From NCBI RefSeq assembly GCF_007655135.1, contig NC_045128.1, forward strand, positions 30,908,811 through 30,972,810: 64,000 bases of DNA, written 5' to 3'. Shown here piece by piece: positions 1-13,499 of this stretch. The notes under the pieces were generated by a model that worked only from the letters and a program-made list of their open reading frames with translations, had not been told where the DNA came from and did no database searches. The position numbers and the translations under genes are program-made. Source of the DNA: Punica granatum (Eukaryota > Streptophyta > Magnoliopsida > Myrtales > Lythraceae). The stretch's first letter is position 1, and each line of letters starts with the position of its first letter.

Positions 1-15
1 TTTTGATTTAGTTTT

Positions 16-187
16 ATGGGGTGGAAATGCCTTTTTCACTAAGGTGATGTCTCTCCTAGTACCTTGTGATATTTTTTGGATTGAAAATTCCTTTATACGT
101 AAGCCGATGCATCTCCTAGTACTATGTAATTTTTTTTTGGATGCAAGATGCCTTTGACACTAAGCTGATGCATCTCCTAATAATATT
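16..187. repeat. Three tandem ~62-bp repeats in an ABC1K intron
   Basis: Three diverged direct copies of a unit of about 62 bases begin near 16, 75 and 136. Each carries a core like 'gatgcatctcctagta' followed by a T-rich stretch. They lie upstream of the first visible ABC1K exon, so they are probably intronic. No coding potential is evident. Confidence 0.7.
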
Positions 188-400
188 GTATGGAAACACA
201 GCTCAAAGTAATGTCATTAAACTTTGGAGTGTCAGCAGGCTTTGTGAATCCATGGCTTTTCTACTTGCTTGTGTACTTAAATATGTAACCCCGTACAATA
301 AGTTAAAAGTTTTTCCATTAGAAAGTTTCCTGGGTCATCTGAACATATTACTAGGATCTCTTCCATTTTTCTTTTCCTTCAACTCATGCTATGATTGCAG

Positions 401-3400
401 GCATTGTCTGAGCTGCATGATCAAATACCTCCTTTTCCCAGGGTTGTGGCAATGAAAATCATGGAGGAAGAGCTAAGCTCTCCTGTACAATCAGTCTTCA
501 GTTACATCTCTGATGAACCTGTAGCAGCAGCATCATTTGGTCAGGTGACCTTTAGACCTATGATCAAATGCATTTTTTTTTTGTGCATGATCAATTCATT
601 ATTCCTTGTAGTCAACAGATCTATGTGATCTGTGCATTTTTTTTCTTTTTAATGTATTCTCATGACGGTCTAATTTCAGGTCTATCGTGGAAAGACTGTT
701 GATGGCTTTGATGTTGCAGTGAAAGTTCAGCGACCTAATTTGCATCATGTGGTGGTCCGTGATATCTATATTCTGCGTCTTGGGGTCGGTATCAGATTAA
801 TTTCTTCTCTTCACTTTCTTAGCTGAGGTTCTTTTTATCTACAGTGATGTTTATTAGCAGCATTGTAATTCAGATACTTGTTATAAATTTTCAGCTGGGG
901 TTACTGCAAAAGATAGCAAAGAGAAAAAGTGATCTCCGGCTTTATGCTGATGAGCTCGGGAAAGGTTTAGTGGGAGAGCTGGATTATACTTTAGAGGCAT
1001 CAAATGCTTCTGAATTTCTGGTACTGATTGAATTCAATATTTTCTTCGATCCATTATCTAAATCCTGCTAAGTTGTGAAGTCCAACTCTCTGAGCAGTTT
1101 TGCAACATCTAGGTACAATATGTGCAAAACCTATCATAAAAATCAGTCTTGTTACGAGCTTCGAAGATGTCTAAAAGTAGCGCATTGTATGTTATACAGT
1201 AATTGAATTAATGCTGGAAAAGCAAACTAAAACATCATATGCTGCTATCCGACTCTATTGAAGCAATTGTAAGGCTTGCTTCTTAGTGAATCTTCATTGC
1301 TTTTCAGGAAGTTCATTCCTCCTTCTCTTTCATACATGTGCCCAAAGTTTTCAAACAGCTGACTAGAAAGAGGGTTCTGACAATGGAGTGGATGGTTGGT
1401 GAGAGCCCAACTGACCTAATCTCAGTTGCCACTGGGTATTCTGTGGAACGTGGCTCTTACTACTCAGAGAAGCAAAAACACGAGGCCAAAAGGCGGCTTC
1501 TTGATATGGTATGCCATCAACAATGAATTGTTTCCTTGCTATATTACAAATTTGAACCCACCCTTTCAATAAGGAGTGCGTGTTGTTGGGTCTTGCTGAC
1601 TTCTGGGCCAGATGAGTTGTCGATTCTGAGCTGATACTAATAAAATTATGGGCGGTAGTTTGTTTGATGCTAATCTTTTCAAAAGTTTTGGTGCTTTCCT
1701 ACAGTACAGAAGATGGACACCCTTGAGCATAGGCTGCTATGCTTTTTCAAATTCTTTGTTCATTATTTTAACGTGGACCAAATTTTATATAGATATCTTC
1801 TTCTTTTCTTATGTTCAAGGTGAACAAAGGGGTGGAGGCATCTTTGATTCAGCTCCTCGAAACAGGCTTGCTTCATGCTGACCCACATCCTGGAAACTTG
1901 CGCTACACATCATCAGGAAAACTAGGGTATTCACTTTAGACTCTTTTCCTCCCATTTGAAAACATGCCATTTGATATACCAATTTTTAAATCTATGAGCA
2001 CTATATCCTTGAATTACTTTTGTAACTAATTGCTTTTTTTGTATGTCAGCTTTCTGGATTTTGGTCTGCTTTGTCGGATGGAAAGGAGACATCAATTCGC
2101 AATGCTTGCTTCTATTGTGCACATAGTAAATGGGGATTGGGCTTCCCTTGTCCAAGCATTGACTGAAATGGATGTTGTGAGGCCAGGAACTAATCTTCGT
2201 AGAGTTACCCTGGTACGACACTTGCCTGTCTGTCACTACCAGAAACAAAAGTACTTCTATATCTGGAGCCTCTTTTGGTTCACAGAATAATTAGATTTTC
2301 CAATATATTCATTGAATTAGCCACTTGCTTATTGGCAAAGTCATACAAATGATCTCAGTGAAGCAATTTTTTCTTGCTTTGGATCAGGACTCCCTGATTA
2401 CATTTTTTAATCATTGTATGTTACTTTCAAAAATCTACCTTACCCCATGAGGCCCAGAATTTTATAGCACTGGCAATTCAATGTCCAGTCCAGTACTAGA
2501 AACTTTGCTTTCAATTCTGTAATTTTATTTTCAGCGTAGTTCCATGAATCATGAACCCAGTCCAGTCCAGTACTAGAAAATGCTTTCTACTCTGTAATTT
2601 TTATAATTTTCCCAGCATTAGTCCATGGAACTTGAAGTATATAATATCTACTAATGATATTCAACCAAAGTTGAACTATTTGAGGTCATGCTCGGCACTC
2701 GTGATGCTGATTTACCATGTTGACTTGTAATGATTCAGGATTTGGAGTATGCTCTGGGTGAAGTTGAGTTTCGAGATGGGATTCCTGATGTCAAGTTCAG
2801 TAGGGTGAGACCTCATGCAATGATTCCTCTTTTGATGCCACCCTATGCTACAGTACAAGATTGGTTTATAAAAAGGAAAGACTAACACAAGGTCATTCTA
2901 CAAGGTTTTAGGTAAAATATGGTCAATTGCCCTCAAGTATCACTTTCGCATGCCACCGTACTACACTTTGGTGCTTCGTTCTCTAGCTTCCTTGGAAGGT
3001 AAGCATGCAATGTTACTCAGTTCTTTATTGTTTCAGATTGCTGAAGTATGTTTTAGTTACGCTGTGATTCCAAGTATACTTGTAATTGTAAAAGGACTTT
3101 CTCATGTCAGTTTAAAAGAAATTTCTATTATCTCTACATTTATAATAGTTAGCTCAGCTGCTGGCATCTCATGCTGCCACCTCATCAAATCTAGAAATCG
3201 TCTACTCGTGAACTTACATCAGCAATTCTTTAGACATCAACACATCATCAAAATCGACAATTTAAACTTTCCAATTGTTCTACTTTTAAATAGTAATATC
3301 TTGGTACTCCTTAAAGGAGAAGTATAGTTATGATGCTTTTTACAAAATAATAAGAAGATAATGAATTACCACCAAGTTCAAATTTACACTTGACTCAAGT

Positions 3401-5470
3401 GAAGAAAGCTGTTAACTCAGCACTATGATCTTCAGGCTTGGCTGTAGCGGGAGATAGGAATTTCAAGACATTCGAAGCTGCCTATCCATATGTGGTCAGG
3501 AAGCTTCTCATGGAAAATTCTGTGGAGACAAGGAGAATCCTACACTCGGTAAGAAATACACAAGAATGATAACTGTTGGACGAGGTTGATTGTGCAATTC
3601 ATGTGAGGAGATGATTCTTCTAGTAACTTCTGTTTCTGTTCTTAACTGCATGGTCTAGGTAGTTTTCACTAAGAAGAAGGAGTTTCGGTGGGAGCGGCTC
3701 TCTCTTTTCCTAAGGGTTGGCACAACTAGGTAACTTCAGATTTATTTCATGGAATGCAATCTGAACATGATGGAACCTTAAGCAAGTTAGATTTGACATC
3801 TTGTTTTCTCAGAAACAAGAAAAATTTTGGTCATTTGCATTTGGCTGTCTATGTTATCCATGAGGTTAAGAACAATTGCTAACTCAAAGGAAAGCTTAAG
3901 AGTCACGGAGGTCTAGCATCAATTAAGAAAAAGACAGTGCTTTTAAGTTTTCTAAAATAGTGTCCACTACTTTTAGATGGGACATTAACCAATGCTGTCT
4001 GGTTGATTGGTTTCTAACAGCACCAAGTCACCAAAAAGTAGCTAAAAAATACTAGTGAAATGTATTTTGTGCAGAAAATTAAAGCACGTAAATAATTACA
4101 CCAAAAAAAAAAACTTTGGAAAAGAGGTGGCACCATGGCAGTGGGTGTTGGGAATAATGATCAGTTGATAAATGTTTTATTTGAAAGGAAATGCTAGTCT
4201 CCTTTTGAAAGTTTATTTAGTTTAAAGATTCATTTTAGTTGTGGCTAGAACAATGTTAGGCCCCACTAGCATGGAATCTAATACATGCATGAAAGTGGGA
4301 TGGTGTGAACCCATGATTGTACTTGTGTACTGCGAGAAGACTTCTATTATGGAATTGGAAGAATTGGCTAATTTATAATGTACATAGAAAATTGTAGATT
4401 AAGAGCCAAAAAGAGGAAGTCCTCCTTTGATGCATATATCGTTATACATATTCTCTAGAAGGTCTTCAATGTAATTTCTGTGCTCAGGAAAACCTTACAA
4501 GGGTTGGTTGCATCCAACGCTGAAGCTTCAGTTGATTTGGTTCCAAAGAGTAGTACCGGTGCTGTCAATATGGCAAACTTGGTCTTGAGACTTCTGCCTT
4601 CTAAAGATGGTGTCATACTCAGAAGACTCTTAATGACTGCTGTAAGTGCTCCTGAGCTTTATGATTTTCCCATATGTTCTTGATTGTTCCCAGTATGCTC
4701 CATTCTGACAATTATTCTGTAACACCAATAATAGCATAAATGGTCAATTAGAACTGGTTCGGGCATTCGAACTGCTTGAGGCATGGGTCGTGAATTCATG
4801 GGGCCAATGAGGCTTTGATGTTTCCATCAGTATGGTGAGATTAAGATAACCATGTAAAAGGCTATAAGATTGTGATTGCATTTGCATCCTATGATGATTT
4901 GGCTGGTTTAGACCTGCTTTCTGGGTGAATTGGCCTGTTCATTCTGGTTTGCTCAAAATCACATGAAATCTGGCCTCTTGCCGAGATCCAGGTTGGACAA
5001 GTGGCTTGATGCCCATCCAGTTATGATGACTACGATATAATAACTGTTCCCATGTCTGATGAAGTTTATCGATCTTCTGTCATAAACAGGACGGAGCTTC
5101 ATTGGTTCAAGCAATGGTGTCAAAGGAGGCAGTCTTCTTCCGCCAGCAACTTTGTGGGGTAATTGCAGATACACTCTACAAGTGGATGTCTGATGCTATT
5201 GGGCTGTGCAGTATGGTACCAGCCAACCGTGAAGCACCTGTTCAGGATCATCAGGTCATATTGAGAGATCGACGTATTAGAGTCATTGCCTTGAAAGCGC
5301 TGGGTGATGCAAGGAGAGATCCTCTGCTGATGCTGAGACTCTGTTGGGTTTCCTTTGTGATGGGCCTCACTGCTTCTGCCATGGCTTGTCATCGGGTTAT
5401 TGTGAACTTGTCGGAGGCATATTTTGGCCCAATATCTTTGGTTCCCAAAAGATTCGCTATCAGTGCATGA
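401..5470 (+). CDS. ABC1/aarF-domain atypical kinase, 3' part (5' end outside window)
   Basis: Twelve exons: 401-544, 680-784, 895-1020, 1308-1508, 1820-1926, 2050-2212, 2739-2804, 2905-2998, 3436-3548, 3659-3729, 4488-4641 and 5090-5470. They join in one frame (574 residues plus stop). The ABC1 landmarks appear in order: EPVAAASFGQVYRG (Ala-rich nucleotide loop), VAVKVQRP (catalytic Lys), GELDYTLEASNASEF, VLTMEWMVGE, GLLHADPHPGN (catalytic loop) and GFLDFGL (metal-binding DFG). The upstream KxGQ-type motif must lie before position 1. A C-terminal extension of about 250 residues follows the kinase core and includes a hydrophobic stretch near VSFVMGLTASAMA. Plant ABC1K proteins are mostly plastid (plastoglobule) or mitochondrial regulators of prenyl-lipid metabolism; which subgroup this is, and its location, cannot be told without the N-terminus. 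Introns vary from about 80 to over 750 bases; all visible acceptors end in AG. Confidence 0.9.
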
Positions 5471-6240
5471 TGATCTCTTCCGACATTGTCCGACTGGCCC
5501 CATTTTATTTTATTTTCCAAGTAGAGTGGCGTAGAGTATCATCAGTGGGAAGCTGATTAACCTTGGTGAAGAAGACGGGTTCAAGTTCCTTTTGCATTGA
5601 AAATCTGCAGCTTCAGGCTACACTATTTTTTGCCTGGTACATAGTGTAGATTACATTAATCAGGATTGCGACAATTGTCAGAAACAATAGTAAGGCTCAA
5701 TCCTCTATCGTTCAATTGTAGGGCAAGTGATTTACTGTCCCTCTTAATGCACAATTTGAATGCCATAGATTTGATCGATCGGTCTCTACTTTCAGCAAGA
5801 TTCTGTAATTAGCCATGCAAAGAACTTTGCAGGCTCTTAACTTGGTATTTTTGATCAGGTAAAATGTGAGCAGCAATACAGTAATGATTTTGATGTTAAA
5901 CCAGTGTTCTTCCTTCTGCTTCGTTCATTTTCTATCCAAGTCTCGTATGTGGTTACGCTGGGTTAGCTTTCACGAGCTATCCCTATAACAACTGCTAGCG
6001 GGCTAAAGGCTTCAGACATTGCCGATGGTGCTTTGTCGGCATTCTCATGAGAATGGCAATGGGCAATATCCAGTGACAAAGCTGGCCATGGCCACAGAGG
6101 AAAGCGTGGTAATGGCTTTGTCTTGGCCACTGCAAGGTTATGCATCACCAGTTTGAGCTTCCGGCAAGACCAGATTGGCTACTTCTTCGGGTTTGATTCA
6201 CGCTATTCGTTAATTAAACAGAAGAGAAAAGTAAAATTAC
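5471..6240 (+). other. ABC1K 3'UTR and spacer to MLO-1; duplicated near 23943
   Basis: Sequence after the ABC1K stop codon. From about 5519 it matches 23943 onward (for example 'gggaagctgattaacct' and 'cactattttttgc' in both). This marks the left edge of the MLO duplication unit inside the ABC1K 3'UTR. No ORF here resembles a protein. Confidence 0.7.
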
Positions 6241-6426
6241 ATGAAGCAGTGAAAAATCCCAAATGGCCTTGACATTAGTCTAAGACTCTGAGATGTGCAT
6301 ACATATATACTTCGCTGGCGGCTGCTGCTCCTTTCTGTACAATGATTGGTACATTCACACCCATCAAAGTAAGCAGACTCCCGGAGCTTCTGCCCCAACT
6401 CCCAGTCGATCATCTGTACCCCTGGT

Positions 6427-9400
6427 TCACTTCCTGAACGAGAAATCTGATAAGCTCGTATCAATCGGGTGGTGAGTTCCAGTCCTCTGAAGCTCTCTAG
6501 TCCCCTGAGTGGGGTGTCGCCCCTCTACGTCCATTTCTGTTATGCCCGCATTCCTGTTCCAGTGCGTGTCGTCAACCTCATCATGACTGTGTGGCGAAGG
6601 GGAATGCGACCCAACCGTCACCACCCACTGCTCATTCTCGACGTGTGATTCCCTCGGGCTCACCGGGAGGCTGTCAAGACTCCGGTTCTGGTAGTTGTGG
6701 AGGAGGTGGATGGGAGAGGAGCCGCGCTCTGGGGTGGCAGGGCAGCTCGAGAATGGTGTCACCGAGTTGGAGTGCTTGCTGTCCTTGGCGTGCCTCTTCG
6801 CCGTGTGGTGCCAGTGCTTCAGCGCCGTAGCCACCTGGTTGTTGAAGATGGTTGGTTTCATTGTTGAGCCCATCTGCACCAATCAATGAGTATGAATATG
6901 TATTCATATTTCACAACACGGCCTCCCACAAATAGACTGAACTAGGAGCAACTTGAAATCAGAATTGGCACTCCAGTTTAGTGATTGATTTCCTAAACAG
7001 ATGGATGCCGGAGAAACCAAAAGTAGGAGGATTTACTACTAACCTGTGTGACTAGAGCATAGAGTGGCAGAGTCACATAACTGCAAACAACTTGTATTAG
7101 GACCCTGCATAAATTTTCCAATTAGACCGACGTTGCATTAGCACAGTTTTGAAAATATCGATCAACCGCTCTGTATTTACGATCGACTTAAAAGCTCACC
7201 CCATTGATACTCTGATGATGATGTCTTCGAGCTTGTCATGGAAGCAGTTTCTTATGTTGAATTCATACTGTAAAGAAGAAGGGATTCAATTGTCAGCTTA
7301 GAAGAGGGAATTGTAGCTCGGACCGCGTCTAAAAGGATTCTTTTAGACTAAATTAATCACGACAGTTCCCAATTTTGTGACAAGCAATGCAGGAGCCACG
7401 ACAATCAAGAGCTGTGATCAGCCAGATCGAGAAGTCGACACTCACCGTACTCCAAGCAAAGAAGGCTAGTTGGAAAGCGTTCTGCGAAGATAAACCAAAA
7501 ATGAAATGGCCAAAATCAGCACATTGATGTTCTAAGTGACCAAAAATGTATGCTTCGATTTAAATTGAGCGAACAGTTTTGCAGAGAGAGCTACCCAAGC
7601 AAGTACTAACATGGTAGTTACCTGAAAGAGGACAAAGTGGATGAGGAAGAGTATGAACCAAGGCCGACTGAACCAGAAGAGGTCATCCCCGGGCTGAACC
7701 ACCGGGGTGCCCTTTACCACGTCTCCTCGCTCTTGAATTCGGAGTCCCATCTTCGTAATGATCATTTGGAGCTTCGTCCCAACCAGCAAGATTATCTGCA
7801 ACATTTACATTTCGAATCATCATGACTCAGTATCCTATGTTTGTATATGAAAGGAGAATGTACACTTGGAAATGATCAAGACGTTTGCTTTAAGTTGTGC
7901 TTACAATCAAGGGGATGAACGGCAGCCAAAGGTAAGAGTACCATCCTGCAAACAGGAAAAGATCAAACCAGCCCTGTGTTAGCCACATGGTTCATAAAAT
8001 GTTCACACGGAAACTTGTTCCCGGGCTGCTTTCACTATTTTATAAGATAGCCTTTATTAAGACATCATGTGAAGGTTTATTACCATGTGTGTTCGAGAGC
8101 AGAAAGAGCACTGCAGAGAACCAAATAACTGGACTGCAAATTCGACAGTAACATAGGCAGGTAAGTCACTAGTTCAAAGGGAAAAATGAACTTCTGATGA
8201 AATAAATGTTTTGTGAACCGACCTTATGCTGACCACGACTTTGAAGTCCTCCTCAAGTGACCTGTGGATGTATTTCTGGAAGTCGAATTTTGTCCCATTT
8301 TCAGGAGCTAGATGTGCCTGAAAAACAGTAGTTTGATGTTTTTAAACCCCGCGGAGAGCAGATCAGATAGGCATTTTGGCTGGTCTATACAGTGAGAAAT
8401 ATTACTTACGATGATGAATCCATGTCTTAATGTCATGTAGTCAACTTTGGTCACAGAACCAAGGAACTGTCTGAAAAAACAGACCTGCAGAAAACAGAAA
8501 ACAGAGGTAAGCATTTCGTAAGGTTTTCCTGTACCTCTAATGCTAGTAATAATTCCATAAAAAATAAATTATTTTCCATTTTTTGTGAATAAGCAATATG
8601 GACGATGAACTTACAATCCAAAGAGTAACAGGTGACTTGCTCCAAAAATGCAAATGCCTTCTCCCAAATGATGTCTCCCTTGCAAATCTAAACCTCTCAG
8701 GATCTACAAAAAAGTTTTACAACAAAACTGCAAACTTTAACTTATATGCTAATTGTATCATCATATTACTTATGGAAAAAATATATGTCATATAGCACAA
8801 CTTTTTACTTTTGTGTCAACTTTATCACAACCTTTCAAAATAGTACAACGCTTAGGGTGTAGTGCCAACTATAGTTTGACTTCAAATTTTTCATGAAAAG
8901 TAAATGGAAAGTTGGCATGGTGCGCATGTGGATGAATAATGCGCCCAATCTCATGTGAAATAACCCATATTCCAACCCGTCCGGTACTCTTTACCCACCC
9001 GACTCCGCCACAATCAATACCCAAATACTAGTCCGGTCTCTTCACACTTCTCTAGTCTCTCTGAAACCCCAAATTTCTCTTCAATTCAACGTTTTGTCTT
9101 TTCTCCCCTCTACACCCACAAACTTGACAGTCTCTCTCCACATTTCTTCATCTTTTGTTTATATAGAAGAAAACGAAATAAGGTTTGCATTTCATTTGAT
9201 AGGTATGAGCAGCCATTTTCTTTCTAACAAATTTGCATCCCTTGCTCACTATATGAACTGCAATAAGTTTTATATGTGATTTTTTTTAATTCTATTGATG
9301 GTGTGGTTGTTTTCAAATAGAGCAATTTTGTATGTGAAGAGATAGGACTGAGATTAGGATATTGATGGTGAGAGAGTCGGGTGGGTACAAGAGCATCAGG

Positions 9401-11277
9401 CAGGTCAGAATATGGGTTGTTTCGCATGTGGCAAGAGTTCGGACCTACTATTCATCCACGGCTGCACTACATCAGCTTTCTATTCATTTTTTATGAAAAA
9501 ATTGACGTTAGGTCATAATTGATACTACATCCTAAACGATGTGCTATATAGTGTAATTTAAAAAAGTAATGATAAAATTGACACAAATATAAAAGGTTAC
9601 GCTATTACATATATTTTTCCTTATCACTTAACTATGAAGCGAAAGCATTTACCAACTAAAATCAGGTCAGTATTATAGGTGATTTTTAGTTAAACGGAAT
9701 TTCACGAATAACCAGACGACTTAAAGGAGCAGCCCTCCTGAATGATTTTTCTAGTAATAATTGGACAGAGACGGAACGAGCATACATTTAAAATTATCGG
9801 AAATCAGTCAGAAGGCGAACAGTAATATCTGGATTTTTAGGAATTGAATAAGGGGCCAAGTTGATAATTTTTAGGAATTGAATAAAGGGGCCAAGTTGAC
9901 CATAGGAATAGATTACCATTGTAATATTGATACTCAAATGTCTTTGTCTCGTTTTCCCACAACTTCCACTTCCCCATCTGCATATTTTCAATCATTCCAA
10001 TTAAATAGATCAACTTCATCTTATCCAGAATAAATAAATAAATAAATAAATAAGCCAAAAAAGGGGGTCTTAAGAAAATGTAATATATTACCTTGAAAGT
10101 GCCCAAGGCCAAGGTTATCATGCAGTAGAGAACATGAAATATTGCCAGCACAAAGATGAATATGTGAAGCTGGTGAATCCCATATGCTGTCATAAATGCT
10201 ACTTTGCCCTGCAATTGCAAACATAACCAGATCGGTCACCCCCATGGTCATTTCATGATTTCTTTTATCAGAAACACGATTGTCTTCTAAAATATTATCT
10301 CGGCGGCCGTTTCACTTGCAAGAAAATACAGAAGAAATGGTATGCGAAACTTCCTTAAACTATAAACTATTTTTTGAAGAAATTTCTGTTTGAAGAGAGA
10401 GCTCATTTTGATACCTGTGCTGTGCACTTATCCTTCCCCTTTGTGGCCAAGCTCCGACGGGCAATCTCTCCAGCCCCTGAATTAAAGAACTCGAGGAGCC
10501 TTCGCCCGTACTGATAAACCTTGGGTGGCCCACTACATGGGCGCCAGGTATATGCTACTTTCGTTGAAATGCATATCCCTGATATCCGATCTTGAAGTAC
10601 GGTTAAGAGCAAAGATATGAAACCCAGCAGCATAAGCTCTGCGTGAAAGAAAGAAAAGCAATCGAAGTGGATCGATTATGGGTAGGCAACTTAGGCTCAA
10701 TACACAACGAACGTTATATTGCTTTCTACATGAGACCGGACGGCAAGGACCAAAGGCATGTACCTGCTTTAACTTTCTCAAGGGCCTCAACAAGAGCTGG
10801 CTTCCTTTTCCTTTCTAGCCACTGCAGAATAACGTAACCACAAGGGATCAACTCGTGATCATTAAAAAGGTGGGCATGATGTTCAATATTTCGAAAGCTG
10901 CCGAAGCTTTCTTTACTACCCTTTGATTCCCGGTAAAAACATCAGTATATATCAACACTCTTGACAGAAAGAAGGTACATGAGAAAATGTAAGAGGAAGA
11001 GGAAGTACGAAAGACTCGAACATCTTCAACTTATATTGACCCTACGCCGTACTCGAGAAGTAACTGAGCAGAAATCTTCCAGGAGCAGAAAAGGAACATA
11101 CATGTAAAACCTGAAGCTTGTTATCATGTTGAGTATTACCTTGCCTACGAGGTGGATGATGTGTTCGACAATGAGGGAGATGGCGAGCAACACAAAACAC
11201 ACAGTCGCCACTGCCCACGTCGCGGTTTCCTCCAGCGTTCGCTCGTACTCGTACGTGTACTCTCCCTCTGTCGCCAT
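6427..11277 (-). CDS. MLO: MLO-1: clade V-type MLO seven-transmembrane protein
   Basis: Fifteen exons (5' to 3'): 11277-11140, 10821-10764, 10638-10415, 10208-10092, 9977-9917, 8703-8615, 8484-8410, 8317-8223, 8133-8084, 7945-7905, 7795-7622, 7481-7446, 7267-7200, 7104-7044 and 6873-6427. They give 577 residues in one frame, the usual size for MLO2/6/12-like proteins. MLO landmarks are [19 protein letters not shown] near the N-terminus, the first-loop cysteines (GICIS, RPCS, DKCT), the third-loop [10 protein letters not shown] cysteine, a calmodulin-binding helix ([16 protein letters not shown]) at the start of the last exon, and the C-terminal DFSF motif of clade V. MLO proteins act in the plasma membrane; loss of clade V members gives powdery mildew resistance in several dicots. 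Intron 5 holds a long-inverted-repeat transposon. Of the three copies this one best keeps ancestral features, including the RRLLEF...RRSLATKG loop segment. Confidence 0.93.
8773..9622. mobile_element. Long-TIR non-autonomous DNA transposon in MLO-1 intron 5
   Basis: Left end GGAAAAAATATATG and right end CATATATTTTTCC are inverted repeats. The arms continue inverted for roughly 290 bases on each side, with matching blocks such as 'tactctttacccacccgact' read from both ends. The element is about 850 bp and related to that at 16181-17135. MLO-2 and MLO-3 lack it at the matching intron site ('atcatattaa' in MLO-3). A possible 8-bp target duplication is ATTACTTA/ATCACTTA with one mismatch. No transposase is seen. 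Arms this long suit Mutator-like elements, but the class is not certain. Confidence 0.8.
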
Positions 11278-12540
11278 TTTCTTTTATTCTCTTATGCTTG
11301 CGCTTCACTTAATAAACAACTTCAAATTCAAGAGAACACTAAACACCACACACACACACGTATATATATATATATATATATATATGTACAGGTCCCCTTT
11401 TTCCAGCCGGAGTTGGATTGAGGAACTATTAATATTGACGTGAAGTGGGCAGAGTAAAGGGGAGAAGCCGATGAAAGTCTGTCCGAAAGACCAACTTCTG
11501 TTGTGGGGTGTCTGCAGGTCTATCTCCTATACATACGTACCTATAAGCATATTTATATATATAGACTACGTATATATATTTCAAGAACTTATATATACAT
11601 ATGTGTGCGCATATGGATTACTCATAGATATAGACGGAAGAGAACCGGTAAGAGACTTTCACCAAAAACAGAAAACTGGTAAGAGAAGAAAATTAAAGTC
11701 TTTGACCAGTCCAAACAGTGGCTCAAGAAATGCCAATATATCCCCACAGACGGCTCGATATATATTGACATCTGTATCAAATGAAAATCTTACATATTTT
11801 TTTGGGTGAATAACACCTTACATATTTTATATTGTATTATACACCTTACATTTAATATATAATATAGATAGAAAATATATATGAATATTTAACGGTCAGA
11901 GAGGATTGAGACCCGCGTAACTACGTGTTATTGACTTTCAATTTCAATCGGAACATTATGTGGATTGACGTGATCAAAATGGAATTAAAAGACACGCACA
12001 AGACAAGACAAATTAAGACAAGTCAGGCAATTGTATCCCCAAAAAAGGAAAAAAAGACTTAAGTATCCGGTCTAGGGCCTAGACGGGTCCAGGGAGGAGA
12101 GAGAATGAGAGGAGCATGTTTTGCCGGCTTCAACCGAAAAAACCCCACTCACTCTTTTTTCTTTTTTTTTTTTTTCTTTCTTTCTTTTATTGATAATAAG
12201 TTGAAAAATATATAATAAAAAAATTATGAAAAAATATTTATCAACTATTTCAGGAAAAAATTATTAACATATTTAATGATAAAAATACAAAAAATAGTAA
12301 AATGTATTAATTATTAAATAAGTAAATACTATAATAATATCGTCAAGTTATCACAAATTACTAACATGTTATCACAATATATAATAACTAACATCAAATT
12401 TGTGATAACTCGTTAAAAGGGGTAACTACAATTATTAAGGCATCACAAGATGCGATAACCTTTGTATTAGTAAACCTCCAAATTTTGTGCCTATTATAAT
12501 ATAATAATTAGCAAATCATTATGTGCCTCCCAAAGGGTTG
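11278..12540 (-). other. MLO-1 upstream region with microsatellites
   Basis: This is the 5' flank of MLO-1. A (CA)n run followed by a (TA)n run lies at about 11348-11385, just ahead of the start codon, and MLO-3 has a similar (TA)n run at 29838-29864. Further out, 11889-12020 matches 30634-30770 upstream of MLO-3, so some promoter sequence is shared by the paralogues. AT-rich sequence fills the rest; no gene is visible. Confidence 0.6.
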
Positions 12541-13499
12541 TTTGTTGGGAAAAGTATAATTTCAGTCTTGTGGTTTACTAACTTTTCTATATTCATCATA
12601 TTTCTTTTTTTCTATTTTCGTCATTTATCTTTTGACATTTTCTTATTTTTATTTTTCTGTTAATTTGACTATTAAGTTTGCTACCATGGAATTCAATTAG
12701 ATGCCCAATTAGACACATGGGCGCCACATTTTTTTCCTCAATCTATTAAAAAATGGAGATAAATATATGGGAGAAAAAGAAAAATTAATCCGAATATTTT
12801 GTTTAAAGAAAATATATATTAGTGAAGGTTGCTAAATATCTCATCTCTATAGATCACCATAGCTGGACGAGGAGAAAGATGGGAGATGCAAAGAATAACC
12901 ATGGATGAAAAAATATATGTTATTTGAATTTCAATCTTCTTATCGTTGTGTGCTCATTTAAGCTACTGGACCATCAATTTCTCGATCCATGCACTACCAT
13001 GGAATAGAGGAATGATTCATTGTTTGCCATTCGAAAATTAATTCAAAGTTGATTCTTTCGGCTTCAACAAAAATTAATTCAAGATTTTATTGGAAAAGAC
13101 CCCAATTTGAGGGTTTCAGTCGAAAGGGAAGAGGAGTGTTGAAGGGGGACCTTGCTGCCGATGTTAGAGGAGAAAGCGCGAACCGGACCCACTGTCCTTA
13201 ACGTACTGGATCGATGCTCGAGGCACTATTGGAAAGCTCCGGTTCTAACCTCTCTTTCTATGCAGTTAGGGTAACAAGCAAATTGGATGAGGAAGAAGAA
13301 GGGAGCTTTTCTGGCTGAATTCCAAGGCAGCAAATTGGTCATCTAATGGGATTCCATGTGGCAAATTTAAGAGTAAAATTAACGAAATGATGAAAATAGA
13401 AAAGCGCCGAAGGTTAAAGGACAAAAATAGAAAAGAAAATATAAATAGAGTGAAAATAAAAGTCACTAAATTTACAGGATCAAAAGTAAAATTTTTTCT
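12540..13499. mobile_element. Long-TIR element, array member 1
   Basis: The left arm starts near GGGAAAAGTATAATTTC at 12548. The right arm, read in reverse, gives GAAAAAATTTTACTTTTG with continuing similarity for about 170 bases, for example 'ccatggaattcaattagatg' against 'ccacatggaatcccattaga'. The matching site in unit 3 (near 31264) reads 'aaagggttaattcttt' with nothing inserted, which supports a real insertion. A clear target duplication was not found. The interior has no recognisable coding region. Confidence 0.7.

Noticed and set aside
10021..10251. Frames overlapping MLO-1 exon 4 (and 28230-28460 over MLO-3 exon 4)
   Set aside because: Out-of-frame readings of a 117-bp exon that translates in another frame as a conserved MLO transmembrane segment.
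11348..11385. CA/TA microsatellite as a functional promoter element of MLO-1
   Set aside because: (TA)n runs occur throughout the window, so position near a start codon alone is not evidence of function.
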